From: Megaustenia siamemsis
Taxonomy: Eukaryota; Mollusca; Gastropoda; Stylommatophora; Ariophantidae
Reading direction: 5' to 3'
DNA length: 64,000 nucleotides
NCBI GenBank assembly: GCA_032433765.1
Contig: JAVIAB010000041.1
Coordinates: 81,815,428-81,879,427 of the forward strand
Part shown: positions 60,501-64,000 of the stretch, piece after piece
Layout: every line of letters begins with the position of its first letter
How positions within the stretch are numbered: position 1 is the stretch's first letter
Notes under the pieces: generated by a model
Databases searched by the model: none
Seen by the model: only the letters and a program-made list of their open reading frames with translations
Told to the model about the DNA's origin: nothing
Translations under genes and position numbers: made by a program

Positions 60501-63500
60501 GTCCGGTTCACTAACCACTGAGCTACCAACATAACCTCTTGTCCTAGTCCAGTTACTAACCACTGAGCTACCAACACAACCTCTTGTCCTAGTCATCCAC
60601 TAACCAGCAAGCTACCAACACAACCTCTTGTCCTAGTCATCCACTAACCAGCAAGCTACCAACATAACCTCTTGTCCTAGTCATCCAGTCCACTAACCAG
60701 CAAGCTACCAACACAACCTCTTGTCCTAGTCATCCAGTCCACTAACCAGCAAGCTACCAACATAACCTCTTGTCCTAGTCATCCAGTCCACTAAACAGCA
60801 AGCTACCAACATAACCTCTTGTCCTAGTCATCCAGTCCACTAACCAGCAAGCTACCAACATAACCTCTTGTCCTAGTCATCCACTAACCAGCAAGCTACT
60901 AACATAACCTCTTGTCCTAGTCATCCAGTCCACTAACCAGCAAGCTACCAACATAACCTCTTGTCCTAGTCATCCAGTCGACTAACCAGCAAGCTACCAA
61001 CATAACCTCTTGTCCTAGTCATCCAGTCCACTAACCAGCAAGCTACCAACACAACCTCTTGTCCTAGTCATCCAGTCCACTAACCAGCAAGCTACCAACA
61101 TAACCTCTTGTCCTAGTCATCCACTAACCAGCAAGCTAACAACACAACCTCTTGTTCTAGTCATCCAGTCCACTAACCAGCAAGCTACCAACATAACCTC
61201 TTGTCCTAGTCATCCACTAACCAGCGAGCTACCAACACAACCTCTTGTCCTAGTCATCCAGTCCACTAACCAGCAAGCTACCAACATAACCTCTTGTCCT
61301 AGTCATCCACTAACCAGCAAGCTACCAACACAACCTCTTGTCCTAGTCATCCAGTCCACTAACCAGCAAGCTACCAACATAACCTCTTGTCCTAGTCATC
61401 CAGTCCACTAACCAGCAAGCTACCAACATAACCTCTTGTCCTAGTCATCCAGTCCACTAACCAGCAAGCTACCAACATAACCTCTTGTCCTAGTCATCCA
61501 GTCCACTAACCAGCAAGCTACCAACATAACCTCTTGTCCTAGTCATCCAGTCCACTAACCAGCAAGCTACCAACATAACCTCTTGTCCTAGTCATCCACT
61601 AACCAGCAAGCTACTAACATAACCTCTTGTCCTAGTCATCCAGTCCACTAACCAGCAAGCTACCAACATAACCTCTTGTCATAGTCATCCAGTCCACTAA
61701 CCAGCAAGCTACCAACACAACCTCTTGTCCTAGTCATCCACTAACCAGCAAGCTACCAACATAACCTCTTGTCCTAGTCATCCACTAACCAGCAAGCTAC
61801 CAACACAACCTCTTGTCCTAGTCATCCACTAACCAGCAAGCTACCAACACAACCTCTTGTCCTAGTCATCCACTAACCAGCAAGCTACCAACATAACCTC
61901 TTGTCCTAGTCATCCAGTCCACTAACCAACAAGCTACCAACACAACCTCTTGTCCTAGTCATCCAGTCCACTAACCAGCAAGCTACCAACATAACCTCTT
62001 GTCCTAGTCATCCAGTCCACTAACCAGCAAGCTACCAACATAACCTCTTGTCCTAGTCATCCAGTCCACTAACCAGCAAGCTACCAACATAACCTCTTGT
62101 CCTAGTCATGCACTAACCAGCAAGCTACTAACATAACCTCTTGTCCTAGTCATCCAGTCCACTCACCAGCAAGCTACCAACATAACCTCTTGTCCTAGTC
62201 ATCCAGTCGACTAACCAGCAAGCTACCAACATAACCTCTTGTCCTAGTCATCCAGTCCACTAACCAGCAAGCTACCAACACAACCTCATGTCCTAGTCAT
62301 CCAGTCCACTAACCAGCAAGCTACCAACATAACCTCTTGTCCTAGTCATCCACTAACCAGCAAGCTACCAACACAACCTCTTGTTCTAGTCATCCAGTCC
62401 ACTAACCAGCAAGCTACCAACATAACCTCTTGTCCTAGTCATCCACTAACCAGCGAGCTACCAACACAACCTCTTGTCCTAGTCATCCAGTCCACTAACC
62501 AGCAAGCTACCAACATAACCTCTTGTCCTAGTCATCCACTAACCAGCAAGCTACCAACACAACCTCTTGTCCTAGTCATCCAGTCCACTAACCAGCAAGC
62601 TACCAACATAACCTCTTGTCCTAGTCATCCAGTCCACTAACCAGCAAGCTACCAACATAACCTCTTGTCCTAGTCATCCACTAACCAGCAAGCTACCAAC
62701 ATAACCTCTTGTCCTAGTCATCCACTAACCAGCAAGCTACCAACATAACCTCTTGTCCTAGTCATCCAGTCCACTAACCAGCAAGCTACCAACATAACCT
62801 CTTGTCCTAGTCATCCACTAACCAGCAAGCTACCAACACAACCTCTTGTCCTAGTCATCCACTAACCAGCAAGCTACTAACACAACCTCTTGTCCTAGTC
62901 ATCCAGTCTACTAACCAGCAAGCTACCAACATAACCTCTTGTCCTAGTAATCCAGTGCACTAACCAGCAAGCTACCAACACAACCTCTTGTCCTAGTCAT
63001 CCAGTCCACTAACCAGCAAGCTACCAACACAACCTCTTGTCCTAGTCATCCAGTCCACTAACCAGCAAGCTACCAACATAACATCTTGTCCTAGTCATCC
63101 ACTAACCAGCAAGCTACCAACACAACCTCTTGTCCTAGTCATCCAGTCCACTAACCAGCAAGCTACCAACATAACCTCTTGTCCTAGTCATCCAATAACC
63201 AGCAAGCTACCAACACAACCTCTTGTCCTAGTCATCCAGTCCACTAACCAGCAAGCTACCAACATAACCTCTTGTCCTAGTCATCCACTAACCAGCAAGC
63301 TACTAACATAACCTCTTGTCCTAGTCATCCAGTCCACTAACCAGCAAGCTACCAACATAACCTCTTGTCCTAGTCATCCAGTCCACTAACCAGCAAGCTA
63401 CCAACATAACCTCTTGCCCTAGTCATCCAGTCCACTAACCAGCAAGCTACCAACATAACCTCTTGTCCTAGACATCCAGTCCACTAACCAGCAAGCTACC

Positions 63501-64000
63501 AACATAACCTCTTGTCCTAGTCATCCACTAACCAGCAAGCTACCAACACAACCTCTTGTCCTAGTCATCCACTAACCAGCAAGCTACCAACACAACCTCT
63601 TGTCCTAGTGATCCACTAACCAGCAAGCTACCAACACAACCTCTTGTCCTAGTCATCCACTAACCAGCAAGCTACCAACACAACCTCTTGTCCTAGTCAT
63701 CCACTAACCAGCAAGCTACCAACATAACCTCTTGTCCTAGTCATCCACTAACCAGCAAGCTACCAACATAACCTCTTGTCCTAGTCATCCAGTCCACTAA
63801 CCAGCAAGCTACCAACACAACATCTTGTCCTAGTCATCCACTAACCAGCAAGCTACCAACACAACCTCTTGTCCTAGTGATCCACTAACCAGCAAGCTAC
63901 CAACACAACCTCTTGTCCTAGTCATCCACTAACCAGCAAGCTACCAACATAACCTCTTGTCCTAGTCATCCACTAACCAGCAAGCTACCAACATAACCTC
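57545..64000. repeat. Minisatellite made from a SINE head, 44-49 bp units
   Basis: The first ~17 units are 46 bp and on the minus strand contain tagctcagtggttagtgaac then tggactaggacaagagg, the tRNA-like head of SINE copy C without the B box. Later units are 49 and 44 bp and read tagcttgctggttagtggac. A 2265-bp segment is duplicated: ataacctttt (58171/60436), tcatgcacta (59841/62106), tcatgtccta (60021/62286). The array continues past the window end. Confidence 0.95.

Noticed and set aside
57545..64000. Cluster of tRNA genes
   Set aside because: Units carry only the D-arm/A-box part, lack the T-arm and B box, and cannot fold as a cloverleaf.

Overview
The window looks like nuclear DNA from an invertebrate animal, most likely a lophotrochozoan and perhaps a mollusc. 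The reasons are GT-AG introns, several families of APE-type non-LTR retrotransposons, a tRNA-derived SINE, a mariner-type relic, and minisatellite arrays that cover well over half of the sequence. There are no bacterial operons, no rRNA and no CRISPR. The species assignment is inference from repeat style only.

The main host gene is on the minus strand. Seven small exons (52414-52330, 51522-51436, 46868-46699, 38914-38734, 37604-37547, 34394-34322, 6546-6207) have consensus splice sites, and their reading phases agree at every junction. Together they hold 994 coding bases spread over 46 kb. They encode the last ~330 residues of a protein with a polar Gln/Asn-rich stretch, a long Lys/Glu/Arg-rich coiled coil, a short acidic conserved-looking segment, and a Pro/Gln/Tyr-rich tail ending near an RGRG motif. 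The 5' part of the gene lies outside the window or was not recognised. Its introns are made almost entirely of tandem arrays and nested transposons.

Layout from left to right. 1-1646: 31-bp and 39-bp minisatellites. 2127-5897: two inverted 123-bp arms enclosing one RTE-like LINE (family 2), itself split by another (family 1). 6207-6546: last exon of the host gene. 6635-14373: 18/19-bp array. 14622-16150: 24-bp array. 16256-25864: 25-bp array. 25865-34322: LINE fragments, 60-, 55- and 37/46-bp arrays, three retroelement insertions at the same unit position, and a poorly understood unique stretch. 34322-38914: three exons, 45-, 36- and 40-bp arrays, a plus-strand membrane-anchor-like ORF and a hairpin block shared with a LINE 5' region. 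38981-40561: mariner-like relic containing a LINE that contains another LINE. 41143-45165: 20-bp array. 45545-46260: a further LINE relic. 46699-49880: exon and 27-bp array. 49994-52414: young LINE copy, SINEs and two exons. 52445-56975: a 40-bp array interrupted by a nearly full-length 3.86-kb LINE (family 3) with a 12-bp target duplication. 57357-64000: a tRNA-SINE whose head has been amplified into a tandem array running off the window.

The most interesting points are the gene hidden inside satellite DNA, the satellite born from a SINE promoter region, a 25-bp intronic array that repeats a near-perfect 3' splice site about 380 times on the transcribed strand, and the clear record of multi-kilobase unequal exchanges inside the arrays. 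Family names are given cautiously because no database search was possible.
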